DNA of 64,000 nucleotides from Nymphaea colorata. Lineage: Eukaryota; Streptophyta; Magnoliopsida; Nymphaeales; Nymphaeaceae. Each line of letters begins with the position of its first letter. Within the stretch, counting starts at the first letter, position 1. A program made the translations under genes and the position numbers. Positions 1 to 12,325 of this stretch are shown piece after piece. The DNA is taken from the NCBI RefSeq assembly GCF_008831285.2, contig NC_045149.1, positions 22,140,535 to 22,204,534 on the forward strand. The letters are read 5' to 3'. A model generated the notes under the pieces. The model was not told the DNA's origin. It made no database searches and saw nothing but the letters and a program-made list of their open reading frames with translations.

Positions 1-2841
1 TGATTCTGAGTTGGTGAAAATTCTTGTAAGGCTGTAGGTGTAGGAGAACTTTGGTCTCTGAACCATGTAAAAAATCCTTGTGTGTTTTTTCTTTTTCTTC
101 TTTATATGGTGAGAGGGAGATGTATATATATATAGAGAGAGGCCTTATTCTTAGCACGCTTATGTGTGCTTGCGTGCATGGATGCATGTGTGTAAGATTT
201 GTGTTTCTCATTTGACTCATAACGTAGGTTTGCTTCAAGAAAAAGTAAAAAAAAGAAAAAGAGTTTGAAGCATCCACTTCTTCGTATAGGAAAAGGAAAA
301 AAAAAAGGAGAGCTTGAAGCAACAATTTTTTCATGATAGTAGTCTATAGCAGCATGAGATGTTTCAAGGACAAGTTTTCAACTAATGGGAAGGTTGTGTT
401 TCCTTACTCACCAGCAGGAGATATGATAGTACCGTGCAATCAAGAAGTTGTACAATCGCTCAATCCAAGACCTAAGTCCATTTCATATTGATCGCAATAA
501 CAGATATATTAATGTCCTAGCAATGTTCGTGCAAGGGGTATGGAACAGGTTTGGACTTGTAATTTTGCTTCACACACACACGTGCGTGCACACACACATT
601 TTCTATGGTTTCTTGTGTGAATCCAATTTGTGTGTATTTAATTAGCACCAAGTCACTTTGATTGATCACCGGAGCGGTAGAGACCCACTGCCCAATAAAG
701 AATCAAAACTCTCACCCAACCATTTATCATTTTAGGGTCCATGGTTTGCTTTCGGTACTTAGTAAAGAGTCAAAACTCCCACCTAACCCTTTGTTCCCCT
801 TAAGGCATATCGGTAACCCTCTTTCATGACACAGGATGTTGACAACCTTGATGCTCGAAATGAAGACCGGCCGCCTACCAGCCCCCACCACAAGCCATGA
901 AACCAACCCCCTCATGGGCAACTCATCCAAAACTCATCACCAACATTAAAGTACATGTAAGCAAGCTCCATGTCTATAAGATTCATCACAGAAATCATAA
1001 GTTTTTCCCGGGTGTCACCATTGGCTCACAAAAATTGATCTACACTTTGAAAAGTCAATTTTTTTTTTTTATGTATCTCGTGTCCACGGAGTGTGCTTGA
1101 TCGGGTCCGTGTCATGTATATGCTTATGAAGGAAGAAAAGGAAAAGAAATGATGGATCTCAGAGATGACAAGATACCAACTTCGTTGGATGCATCACGCC
1201 AAGGGAAGGGGTCCAAGTCCAAGTTGCTGAGATGGTCCACATATGGAGCATCCCATGTGATTTGCCTGCTTTTTCATGTAGCACATGAATGCATGTTTTT
1301 AGAAAGGACATGCCATTACCCATGTTGTTTGGATTTATTTTACAGACACTGATCACTGCTGTTTGTATTGCATTAAGTGAAAGTATCTTAATCATGGTCT
1401 TAATTTTTTTGGCTAATTGTCTTTGCATCTCCAGATATGCAGTCCAATGTATTTTCAGTTGCGCGATAGGCTAATCCCACTGCTTGAGTGAAGGCCAAAG
1501 CTCCTCCCACCCCTCTTTCTCTCACCATTTTCAAGATCCAAGGCTGCTTTACGGTGCCTCGAGGAAGGTGACCCGCTATATACTACGTGCATATCAGTGG
1601 CCCCACTTTTGCAATACAGAGGGTTGATGCCGCTGGAGTTTGAAACGTCAGCCTATCATCCTCCACCCCGGCTGTTGCGCCAACCTCCTTGAGGATTATT
1701 CAGTCCAATATATTTAAATTAAAACTTACTTATGGTGTATAACATTTGGAACCAACCAGTTAATCATTGTGCTATCTAATAAGGAAACCATGCTTATAGG
1801 TTTGATTACTTAATCAAACACTGAGGATGATGTGATGTTTTTCTAATTTGTGAATATTATCGATTGATCATGTCGCAACATGAAAAAAATGCTTCTTGTG
1901 TGTGAAAACCTTGTTGCACCATATAGATTGTTCTAGATGCTGTAAAAAAAAGCTATGCAAATCTTATGCGTGAGCAGGAAGATATTTCACCCTACCACCT
2001 AAAAGAGAGTTGAAGCTCACACCCAACGCCCTTGTTTCTTATAGTATAAGGTCTGCTTTCGGCCCTTAAGGTACTGGCCTCGCTGCACTTCAACTTGCAT
2101 ATCAGTGACCCCCTTTTGCGGCACAGAAAGTTGATGTTTTAGTGACTTGCTGCCAACAGGCCGGATTATTCAACAAAGCAAACTTAGACCTACTTGGCTG
2201 CACCATGCCACCGGCATCTGCACCCGCACCCTTCTCGAGGCCACTTGTTTTCACTTGGTTGCAATGAGATGAAGCCTAATACTATTGGGTGGTCATGAGC
2301 CCCCACAATGGCATTGGCATAAAAAAGATTGACTACTGGAATCTCTTTCCAAGCTGTTAGAGATTGGCGGCAATCCACTGATACTGACTTTCCCTGTCCA
2401 ATTTTGAGAAAAGGAGAACAAATTGCCCTCACATCTAGATGCTCATGGCACACCTTTGATGTATAGCCACACAAAGAAAAAGAAGCAGTGGTGGAATAAC
2501 TGTAACACCATCAATATCATCTTCTCCAAAATCACAAGCTTCAATCGTATCCTGAAAGCAGTCGAATGATTCTCGCTTAGCAAAAACTAAAGCTTAAAGT
2601 GGGGTTTGATAGGTGGACACATTCTTCGCCGCCAGTGGAAGGAGGAAAAAAAATCTCTCTCCACCATCAAACACGGGAGTTTGAAGGGGTGAGAACAAGT
2701 GTTCGCCCCGATTCATCCTGCTTTTCCATAAGGGGAAAGCAAACGATGAAATGGTCAGACTAGCAAGGGTCTGACTTTTTTGCAGTGTAAATTTGTGTAT
2801 GTTAGATGGACCTTGATCGAGTCCTGTTAGTTAGTCATTAA
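1..2841. other. Intergenic, no gene recognised
   Basis: I see no coding exon with a family signature here. Open frames are short and in AT-rich sequence. A degenerate motif with 'caaaactcccacctaaccc'-like wording recurs near 700-800, 2000-2070 and again near 60890-60930, so part of this stretch is old dispersed repeat. A short TA/GA microsatellite lies near 124-142. Confidence 0.6.
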
Positions 2842-3105
2842 GGGGGTGTTTGATTACTTTGGATTTGAAATCCATGGACCTAATGTAGATATGACGTGAC
2901 ATGCTTTTACTGATGTGATAAAAGATCCATGGTTTATCAAACTAGGATCTTACGTCAAACCTAAGATTCACGTTTAACATCTTTCTTTTACCTGTTTGCA
3001 TTGAGGAAAGATCTGATTTAAAATTGGAGGGGGGAAGGGGTCTGATTTTAAATCCACGGTTCCAAAATCTAGAGGATTCTAGATTAGAAGCAATCAAATG
3101 CCCCA
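2842..3105. mobile_element. MITE with TAA target duplication (PIF/Harbinger Tourist-like)
   Basis: The left end reads GGGGGTGTTTGATTACTT. The reverse complement of the right end reads TGGGGCATTTGATTGCTT, so the termini are imperfect inverted repeats. TAA stands directly on both sides (2839-2841 and 3106-3108). The element is 264 bp and non-coding. A GGGG(T/C)(G/A)TTTG-type end with a 3-bp TAA/TTA duplication is typical of Tourist-like MITEs of the PIF/Harbinger group. The superfamily is inferred from ends and duplication length only. Confidence 0.6.
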
Positions 3106-3722
3106 TAAAGATGCTTTAAGATGACTGTTGATAATAAGAATATTGTGTTGGTTGGTTATGTCTAAAAATTAACTTGTTTTTTTAGGAATAATATCTATAA
3201 TCACACCATGTTTTCAAAGTATGCATTTTAAGAACACAACTGAATGCTTTTTAAGGGAGCTCAATAGTGAAATCTGCCTACCCACCAATATTTCGCCATA
3301 TGGCATTTCTAGATAGGCATCTTTCCAAAGTCTACCAGCATAAATAGATGTAGATTGTCCAAAAAAAGATGGGAACAAAAATGAAAAACAAATCGAACTT
3401 TACAAGCCAAATGAAGTAAAAGACTGTGGATGGTAAATCCTTTAAAAAATCTGACACACATACTGAATTATTGCAATATCATTTTTTCCACAAACATATA
3501 GGTTTTTCTTGAATGATGCCTTCAAAAACAATGGTTTATGGGGACCTAGAAGACATGGTCCATGTATTTGGGTGACAACACAAAAACAATGTTTTTTTGC
3601 GAAAAACCTTAGGGAGGAAGGACAAATTGTTCGGTCTTTTTTTTTTTAGAATGACATTTTCTCAAAATTGGGTTTTTTCACAAGCCTAGTTTCGACTGTC
3701 ACCAAAATATGTCTTAAATGTT

Positions 3723-3963
3723 GTTTTCTAGTGTACCATAAACATGGGTATGCCATGAGTGGTGGTAGTGTACTGGACGGCAAGATAGTCCACCTCTTAT
3801 AGGGACTCGTGTTTGAATCCTGGAATGGTCACTGTCATGTCCTAGTGCGCTCTTCTTTTGGACCGTAAAAGATTCTGAAACATGCTCTGTTAACCCGAGG
3901 GGCGGGAACATGGCCAATGGTTTCTCTTAAGGGTGATGAAATGAACCGCTCACTTTTTTTTTT
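3723..3963 (+). mobile_element. Probable tRNA-derived SINE
   Basis: Near 3763-3776 there is an A-box-like TGGTAGTGTACTGG. About 45 bp later comes a B-box-like GTGTTTGAATCCTGG, the internal RNA polymerase III promoter arrangement of tRNA-derived SINEs. The sequence ends in a T-rich tail (about 3953-3965). The 9-mer TTAAATGTT occurs on both sides (3714-3722 and 3964-3972), consistent with a target-site duplication. It is not an intact tRNA gene. An unrelated chance match to the boxes cannot be excluded. Confidence 0.45.
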
Positions 3964-4181
3964 TTAAATGTTTATAATTTTTAACATTCTAAATACAAAC
4001 TGTAGGACCAAATTCTGCGTTTGAGACCAATGCAAACACCTGATTCAACTTCAAAACTACCACCAACTTTAGCATATGAAAAAAATAAAGGAATTATGAG
4101 TACTGACTTATCCTGCCAACTTCTTTGAATCCAGTAATCTCAATGTAGTTTGATTCCTCAAAGAGATGGGGAACTATGAGT

Positions 4182-4213
4182 ACAAGAAGAAGAAGAAGAA
4201 GAAGAGGAGGAGG
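4182..4213. repeat. GAA/GAG microsatellite
   Basis: A run of agaagaagaag units degrades into gaggagg. The long Arg-rich and Leu-rich open frames over it are by-products of this repeat and are not treated as genes. Confidence 0.8.
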
Positions 4214-4654
4214 AAAGCTGCCCTTCTTCAAAAGCATACTTGTTTTAGAGTTCGGGACAATGACTCTGCCATGTTTGCTGCTTTTTCCATCTGGATGGGC
4301 TAAAGGGAAATGGCCGAAAAGGTCCATAGCAGTCAAAAATAGAGGCAACCACGTGCAAGCACCTCCACAAGCACTGTTTTTTGGGTGTCTCTGCCCATTG
4401 GCTGAGGAAGCATGTGTTAAGAGGCGCCAAACGCCATGTGAAAACATGATGGCATTCCCAATATAATACCAATCTTATGCCTCTAAACATTTAAATATAA
4501 GTTTCTTGTTTGGTTGGTAGTTAGGGAATACATATTAAATTTTATGCATATACCATTTTATGACTTATTATAAGCCTAGCAACAGTGACATCTTAGTCTT
4601 TATCTTCTTCTTTCATCTCTCCTACTGGTAAGTATAATTTTATAAGAGATGATG

Positions 4655-4850
4655 TAACAACTCAACCCATTCTCACATCAGGCTTGACCTCGAGTTTGGT
4701 AGGTTTCCAACCTATCGCCTAATATTTTCAGTTCCAGATCAAATAAAGATAGGAACTAGAATAACGAATTACTTAACAATCTCCTTTATGAGTCCTTAAA
4801 GATGCCTAACAATCTTCAATACGAAACTAAATTTTGAAAACAGAGAGCAT
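4655..4850. repeat. Dispersed 'gatgtaacaactc' repeat, copy 1
   Basis: The segment starts 'gatgtaacaactcaaccc' and contains 'tttcagttccag', 'aggaactag', 'acttaacaa' and 'aacaatct..aata.gaaact'. The same word order occurs near 20412-20600 and 59844-60025, giving three diverged copies of one family. No coding capacity or sharp termini were found. It may be a decayed LTR or TRIM piece. Confidence 0.45.
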
Positions 4851-6374
4851 GACAGAACTTAGTACTCACACAATCAAGATTACGAGAGAAGTAACAACCA
4901 AGTTTCTTCCATATGTTATGTAAACGAGGAACAACATTAGACACCATGAAAGTGGATTCTTGGAAAAATAGTAACTATTCTTTTTAGATGACAGCCTCAA
5001 CAGTTCATAATTGTCCAACCAAGAGGAGATTGATGCAGATTTCTTGCTATAGATATATAAATTTTGCTTTTTAAGAAAAAAAAAATCTGTTTTAAAAGTT
5101 GAATCTGTTCTTTAGGAAAGATTAGGCTGCTGCCTTTCTGACTTGATCTAATGTGGGGACTGCAGATTCTGTCCAAATACATAAAAATTTGATTCTTCCC
5201 CAGAAAAGTTTGGCAAGAAAAAGGCAAAAATGAGCCATCCCCACCTTCCCTTTTATTTCCCTTTGTCACATGGGGCAACCCACAGCCACAGAGCTTCTCT
5301 TCCACAATCACATTATTACTGACACCACATTATATAAATATATGTGTGGGTCTTTGTTTCTTCCAGAGCTTTTGTTTTCCTTTTATTCTCAAGCAAAGAT
5401 CATGCATAATGAATGTCGCTATATTATTTCAAGGAAGGTTTTTGAACATTTCTTTTCTTCTTTCTTATGAAAGTGCAGTGAAATTTGGTTGAAGCTCGTG
5501 GCTTGTGTGATTAGGGTCCTCTTAGAAAGGGGACTTCCTCATGCAAAGTTCCGAATCGTATCGGATAGCGGCGAGACGGCAGCAGCAGATGCGATACACA
5601 TTGATATTGATAACTTTGGTAATCAGAGATTAGCAAAGATACATACATAAAATCCATAATGTTTTGAGAAATAAAAGCCAAAACATTTAAAGTAATAAAA
5701 TTCTGAAAAGAAAAATAATCAGATCACCAAACTGAATCCGTTTGCCACCAATCTGATTCAAATCCACCCATAGAATGTGATTTGCCTATTTGGTAAAAGC
5801 TTTAAAAGCGGCGTTTGAATAACACTAGAACGCCATTTCAAGCATGTTTAAATGATATCAAAACCGAGTTTTGGCAAAACCTGGTTTCTACCAAACAAGA
5901 TTTTGTAAAACTGACTTTGTCTTGTTATCCAAATATTTAAACCAGGTTTTAGAAAACGAGTTTTTAACTGTTTCCACAAAACTTAGATTTTCTAAAAGCC
6001 AAGTATTTTTTTTTAGGGTGTCCCCAAACAGAAATGAAATGGAGAATTGCTAAATAAATTCAAACAAATTCTACAGTGAATTTTAAGGCATTGGAATATT
6101 GAAGAGAACACGACAAAAGTGGAAGAAAATAAATGAAATCTATTTCTTAAGGAATAAAAAAAATAAAAAAAATTGAAGATGATACTGAAAAGGGATATGT
6201 CCCGGTGATTGACCAATTGGACGGCGGCCATTCATCTCACGATTTATTGACATCACCGACATATTCCAGCTGAAACGTGGAGTAGTTTCATTGTAACGGG
6301 CCATACCACATAATGACGAGAATGCCCCTCCCCGCCTTTCTACACTCAAGACTGAAGACTAAGACTAGATGTAG

Positions 6375-6700
6375 GGGTAAACAAGAGTCGAGTTCGAGTT
6401 CACTCAATTTCAGCTCGGCTCGACTAATCAACCTCGACTCAGGATGAGCTCAAGAATAGCTTGATGAAAGCAGCTTGAGTTTGACTCGACAACTACGTGT
6501 TGAGCTTGACCTCAACTTAATTAAGGCTTGACAAATTCATTTGAGTAGCGTGTTGAGCTTGAGCTCAACTCTATTAAGACTCGACAAACTTGATTTATCA
6601 TTTATATGTTGATCTTAAGCTCGCTCGTAAACTCCAAAACTCATTTGAGCTAGTTGTTCAGCCTAACGAGTTAACTGTTCGTGTTCGAGAGGGCCATTGG
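6375..6700. repeat. Degenerate CTCGAG/GAGCTCGA repeat, copy 1
   Basis: Low-complexity sequence is made of variants of 'gagcttgagctcaactc' and 'gactcgacaa'. A second stretch of the same style lies at about 59235-59700. No gene is visible in it. It ends shortly before the CT-rich leader region of the ELMO-domain gene. Confidence 0.6.
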
Positions 6701-6879
6701 GCTTGAAGGAGTAAGCCGATCCGAGTTCTGTGCGTTCCGATACGTAGCCGGCTTGAAAAATCTACGAATTTTGAAGGGTAGAACCGGCAGTATGTAAAGG
6801 GGGGCGTTAATCGCCACTCTGGAAGTAAACCAACCAACTAAACAAAATATTTTTCCTCACTCGTAACGTATTCCAGCTC

Positions 6880-7366
6880 TCTGTCTCTGCTCTCTCTCTC
6901 TCCGCTTCTGTGTGCACATAAAGGACTCTCTCTCTCTCTCTCGTAGGAAACCAGAAAAAACGGACAACCAAAATCAGCGAAGACAATTCCGGAGATTCCA
7001 TTTCCATCCCCTCTCTCTCTCTCTTTCTCGCTTCTTTCGTCGTCTTCGGAATTGGCATTCCTCGTTTCGGGGGAGAACATCTTTCCGGTTCGCCGGAGCT
7101 CCTTGCCGCCCTTTTTTCTCTTTTACTTCTTTCATTTTTTTTTTTTGGTTTCCCATGGCGGGAAAAGGAGGGGGCCTGTTCTTGGGTTCTCTGGTGCATT
7201 AGGGTTTGAAGGAGGCGTCCTTCGTTTCGTCTTTCCCGTTGAGCAAAGTCGAGTTTCTCTTCGAGTTCCTTTTTGTTCTTGGCTTGGTTGGTGGAGGCGC
7301 AAGAGAGATCGACGGAGTGGGAAGGCTTTCGTTCCTGGCTTCGGGTGTGGAGTGGTGGGGAAGAAG
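6880..7366 (+). promoter_or_regulatory. CT-rich leader upstream of the ELMO-domain gene
   Basis: Two (CT)n tracts (about 6888-6942 and 7010-7030) and further pyrimidine-rich sequence lie in the 490 bp before the chosen ATG. Pyrimidine-rich tracts are common in plant core promoters and 5' leaders. No clear TATA box was seen at a fitting distance. The long open frames on both strands here are products of the CT repeats. Transcription start and leader limits are not determinable from sequence alone. Confidence 0.4.
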
Positions 7367-10300
7367 ATGGACGAGCGAGGAGGGTCGTTCGTCGCCGTGA
7401 GGCGGCTCTCCCACGGAATCGAGCGCGGGAACGGGTGCCATACCACCTCCGGTAATTTCCCCCCAAGTTATTTTTCATCTCCTTCTTCCCCAAGTCATAT
7501 CTATCTATCTATGTAAACACTCATACACCTGACTATTGCATTGATTCTTGGTGGTAAAAGATGGTTCTTGGTCGGTTGAAGATAGTAGAGGCCAAATAAG
7601 CTGTCAGAGACGTTTATATATGGAGCGAAATGTGGGATAAGTGGGAGACGTTTGATGTGCTAGTGCCTAAATTTTGCACGATTGGAATATGATGAGGATG
7701 AAGTTTGTACAATTCATATGGTTTTGGTGATTCTGTAAGTCTTGATACCTGCTTTCCATCGCAAACGGAATTTCTAAAATTTTTCACTTGGTTATTGGCA
7801 TCAAGGAGTGTCGCAATTTATATCTGTTTTCAACGAGCAGACTATATGTTTCTGTTGCCGATGATATGTTTTCCAATCCCTGTCCTAGGGCCGTCAGCTT
7901 TTCAGTCTTTACTTAGTTATGTGAATTTATCGCAATTTTGAAAGCACCATTCCGCTTAGAAAGAGCGTTGACTTTATAACCTTATTTCAAGCGTAGATAA
8001 GATAACGGTAGAAGGAACAGTGACTTTATAATCTTATTCCAAGAGTAGGTAACGATAAGATCATGATATTTTCTAACATTTTGTGAACTTGTCATAATAT
8101 TAAAAGTTCTTTGGGGTACTTTTTAGGGTTCTTATTTTGGATTTCTTATCTTCCTTAAATTTAAGGCTTTTACGTGCTGAATATTTCCTCGGACTTCCTA
8201 CTTGCCTAGAAAAACAGAATTAGGTGGAAATAATTTGGGATACAGATCTCATATTGTTAAGGGGATCTGACGGTAAATAAGATGAATTTTTTTTTAGCGT
8301 CTTCACTGTATCAAGTTACTTTTGTTTCTTGGTTCTCGGGAAAAAAGAAAAGAAGGTTCTACAGTCTACATTCTCATGGTGGTTCTTCAATGTTACAGCC
8401 GAAGCTGTTACTGGATCATCAGCTTGGATCGGGAGAGGTCTTTCATGTGTTTGTGTACAAGGAAGAGAAAGTGATGCTCGTGCTTCTTTCGATTTAACCC
8501 CTTTTCAGGTTGGTGCCATGTCTATAATTTGTAATGTTATTTTCCATATAGGTTTCCTTACTGTTAGTTCGCCTTGTACAATGTTTTATGTTCTGGTTTA
8601 CAGTGTCATTTTCTAGATCATGCTAGCGTATATGTTTGTGTTGGCTCTTGATCACTGGCCATTCATCGTTACTGGTAAGGTTTGAATTTTTGACATTTCA
8701 GAGCTGCATTATTATCAAGTTACTTGCATGCTGATCCTAAGAAAAAGAAAGAGTTAGCAACAGGCATGTTACATATTTGTGTCCCCTTGAAGAATGTTCA
8801 CTGGTGGGCTCTCTGAGATATTTAATTCATAGCTTGTTTCCTGCCATTTTGAACTGTGTAAAAAAATTGCAAACATGATTATACATTTCTTAAGGTTCTG
8901 TATTTATCATCTTATAAATATGAGGCAGAAATATATTGGTATAGTCTCATGCAAAAAGAATCCTTTATTTCTTTGTAGTTTGTATTGTCTATTAGGCTTT
9001 TTAAAAGTTAAGTTCCCTTCAATAAATACTAATCCTCTATCCGTTTATAGTTTTAGGTGCTAGGTGAAGCAATTTATCTGCTTACCCTGTTCATCTATCT
9101 CTATCTTTGAATTGCATTATTTTTTAAAAATAATTTCCATCTTAGCTTCTCTATCAGACGTTATCTAAATTCAAGCGACCTTTTTTCTTTGTATATTGGG
9201 CTTAGGAGGACTGCTTACTCAGGCTGAAGAATCGGATAGAAGTTACTTATGATAGTTCAAAGCCTGAACATCAGGTAGTGTATTTTCAATATCACTTTCA
9301 AGATTCAACATTTTTATGTTCACCTTGTGCATGTTGCATTACGAGACTTATTAATTGGCTTGCATGGCAAATTGGACTCTGTGAAGACTAATCTTGTTTA
9401 AGAGTAAAGTACTGATTTTGTTGATCAATGGTTGAGTTGTTGAATTCTATTTTGACAAACTTGTTATTCTTTTCATTGACCACACAAAGTTGTGAACTTT
9501 TCAAACTTTTAAGCACATGCACCTTGTCAAGTCAGTCAAAGTATAGGAAGTCAAAGCCAAGTGTACAATGGTTGAACATCAGCACACAGAATTTGAAAAA
9601 AGATTTGTTGCTTTCATCAACCAAAAAAGGTCTAATGCAAATTTGAATAATCAAGTATGTGGACATGAAGCGAGCGTATGTGATTGCATAGGCATATCTT
9701 GCAAGGCAACTCTGAAGCTCTCTATGTTTCACTGTTGTGGGATTATTGGCAGGAAGCTTTGAGGGCTTTGTGGTCTGCAGCCTTCCCTGATGAAGAACTT
9801 CGTGATTTGATATCAGAACAATGGAAGCAAATGGGTTGGCAAGGAAAAGACCCATCTACTGATTTTAGGTACTTCTTTCATTCTCTTATAAACTATCTGG
9901 TTATTTTCTGTTCCACAAGTTTTAGCCAATTTCTTTCCATTTACAGTTTACGTCTCTGACATTAAATTCCAAACTTCTTGTCTAACTATGCTAAATTGAT
10001 GATGTAGGGGTGGTGGATTTATATCTTTGGAAAATCTGTTATTCTTTGCAAAGACTTATCCGGTAAATTTCTCATAGATTTCATTTCCTTTGAATGCTAC
10101 ATACACTCACACACACATATTGATATGTCGATGAATGTATGGGTGGATGAAATGATCACACACGTAATATGAAATATTGTATATAACAGTTCCCATTGTT
10201 TTGTATTCATTGTTAAGGAACATAGTTTTTTTCATGCTAGAAATGACTTTTCCTTCAAAGGGGTGACTTTGAAGCGTAAAATGTGAATCTCTGTTTCTTG

Positions 10301-12325
10301 ATGTGAAATTAGATTATTCAAATTCTTTAGTTTTGGCAGGAAAAGATCTTGGATCTACATGAACATATGACAAAAATTAATAACAATATACTGTATAGCT
10401 CTTGGCAAACATCCAACTGAGTGTTGGCTCCCTATGTAGTCTCAGAATCATGAGGAACTTTATTTTAAAAAGATCATTTTTATCAGCAAGAAAGGACCTT
10501 AACTAATGATATCCTAAGAAGGGTTACTCTGTGTTTCTTATGGTGGCTCTTAATAGAAGTGTGGCATACATCACTGTTCACTCTGTTTTGCATGAAGATT
10601 CCAGTCCAATGGCATTATCTGAACTTGCAGTTTGAGTGAGCTACTCCTGAGCTTTGACTTTAACCTTCTTTCGATCTCATTTCTGCTTGAAGAAAATGAT
10701 ACTTCAAGCACAACTGATAGTTTTTACCTGCGAGTTGTATGTACCTTTAAATCTATGGGTGGCCCTGAGACCTTGCAACTGTTGTTAGCATAGCTGAAGG
10801 GAGAACCAAATGAAATCTCCTGCAGTACTCTGTCACCTATGCCTTGTTAAAATCTTCAAATTACCTTCATTTGTTGAAAATAAAAGCAGGTATTTTCTGT
10901 TTTTTGGTAGTGAACCTGAGACCTTAGACATGTTGCTTATTACGTTTCTGTAGTTCTGATGGCTGTTGCTAATTGAATCACTAATCAGTTGACTTCATTG
11001 CAGAAATGTTTCCAAGACCTTCTTCGGAAGCAGGAAGGTGACCGAGCCATGTGGGAATACCCATTTGCAGTAGCTGGTGTGAACATTACGTTCATGCTGA
11101 TTCAGATGCTTGACCTCCTATCAGGTTTGCATTTATATTATGTTGTGCTTTCACTATAATATTTTTAACAAGGTTGTTAATCGCGTCATTTGACTTCTAC
11201 AGTGAAACCACAAACTCTATTAGGAGCAATCTTTGTAAAGTTGCTTGCAGGTATGTAGGTCAAAAATGAAATGGTGCATGGAAATTGTAGTGGTCTTCTG
11301 CAATCTTCTGTAAACTGTCTTTCTTGTGTTGGAGTTAATCATTGGGTCAAATTTCCTTTGTTTTGAAAACGTTTAGTTTTTCATACTGCTGAAATGGTTG
11401 GTTGGAGTTTTTATCCGCAAAACAGTTGGTCTATGGAGTATTACCGCCACACATTATTGTGAGCTGAAAGTGCTATTCCCCATTTACCTGATTCAGTTAA
11501 GCTTGTAACTGCAGTGGTACAAAGCTCAAATCTTGTTTCACCAGTTGTGTTGCTCTTGAGCCTCAAGAATCAAAATGCCACTTCTGTTTGGAAAATACGA
11601 TGAAACATGCAGTTTATGATTTTTTTTCCTGAGATTTTTGGAAGTTCGGTCAATTGAGCAACGATTCGTCTGTTATCTGAATCTACAGTTTTATGCTCGA
11701 TTCTGGACCCATTTATCTTTCTCAACCTGACTGATTCACTGGTTCCTGTTACCATGGTTTGCACTATCAGCCCACAAAAAAGACCGAAGATTTTGCTAGT
11801 TTAAACTAGTTATCTACAAATTTGCAATGTATTTTGTTGTTGCACATCTCTTATCTTGCTTTTATGAGATGATGACCTTGGGGAAGTTACCTATTACTCT
11901 TGCTGTACTCACGCTAAGAGCTCCTACTAGCTGTAATGTTAGGTTAAAGCTAATATCCTGATGATATTTGGGTACTTGGTTCTTGTATGAATTTGTGCAT
12001 TGCACAAGGGGTTGGTGACATTGAAGACTGTTACTTTACAGAGAACGAGTGGGCATTTGACTTGTTGTACTGTATAGCGTTCAAGATGATGGATCAGCAG
12101 TGGCTTGCAATGAGGGCAACATACATGGACTTCAACGTGAGTTTTGGTTGCTGAAAGTAAATACTTGCTTTTAGGCAGTTCTTGCTGATGCATCTTTCTT
12201 TGCTTTCTACTGTGTTCCGACAGTCTGTTATGAAGGCCACACGTGCTCAGCTGGAAAGAGAGCTGCTCCTTGAGGATGTAGCGCGCCTGGAGGACATGCC
12301 TTCTTACAAATTGCTTCTTCAATGA
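7367..12325 (+). CDS. ELMO/CED-12 domain-containing protein
   Basis: Nine exons keep frame across GT-AG junctions: 7367-7451, 8399-8508, 9206-9274, 9753-9868, 10008-10062, 11004-11124, 11203-11250, 12042-12136 and 12224-12325, encoding 266 aa. Residues of about 90-240 form the ELMO domain: 'ALWSAAFPDEEL', 'SEQWKQMGWQGKDPSTDFRG', 'GGFISLENLLFFAKTYP', then 'MWEYPFAVAGVNITFMLIQML' split by intron-exon structure. The length agrees with the plant ELMO family (about 265 aa). In animals ELMO proteins act with DOCK exchange factors on Rac and ELMOD proteins are GAPs for Arl GTPases; plant members are less well defined and some have been linked to cell-wall and adhesion phenotypes. No membrane segment or signal peptide is seen. 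The upstream frame is open beyond the chosen ATG, but MDERGG fits the family's short N terminus. Confidence 0.88.

Noticed and set aside
3763-3850. A tRNA gene
   Set aside because: Only the promoter-box words are present. A cloverleaf with paired acceptor stem could not be formed, so SINE is the better reading.
4094-4490. Overlapping 80-117-codon frames
   Set aside because: Part of the length comes from the GAA microsatellite at 4182-4213. There is no family signature and there are mutually exclusive frames on both strands.
6807-7516. Long open frames on both strands (up to 228 codons) over the CT-rich region
   Set aside because: They arise from CT/GA repeats, overlap each other in many frames and lack domains. 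Only the start codon at 7367 is supported by downstream spliced exons.
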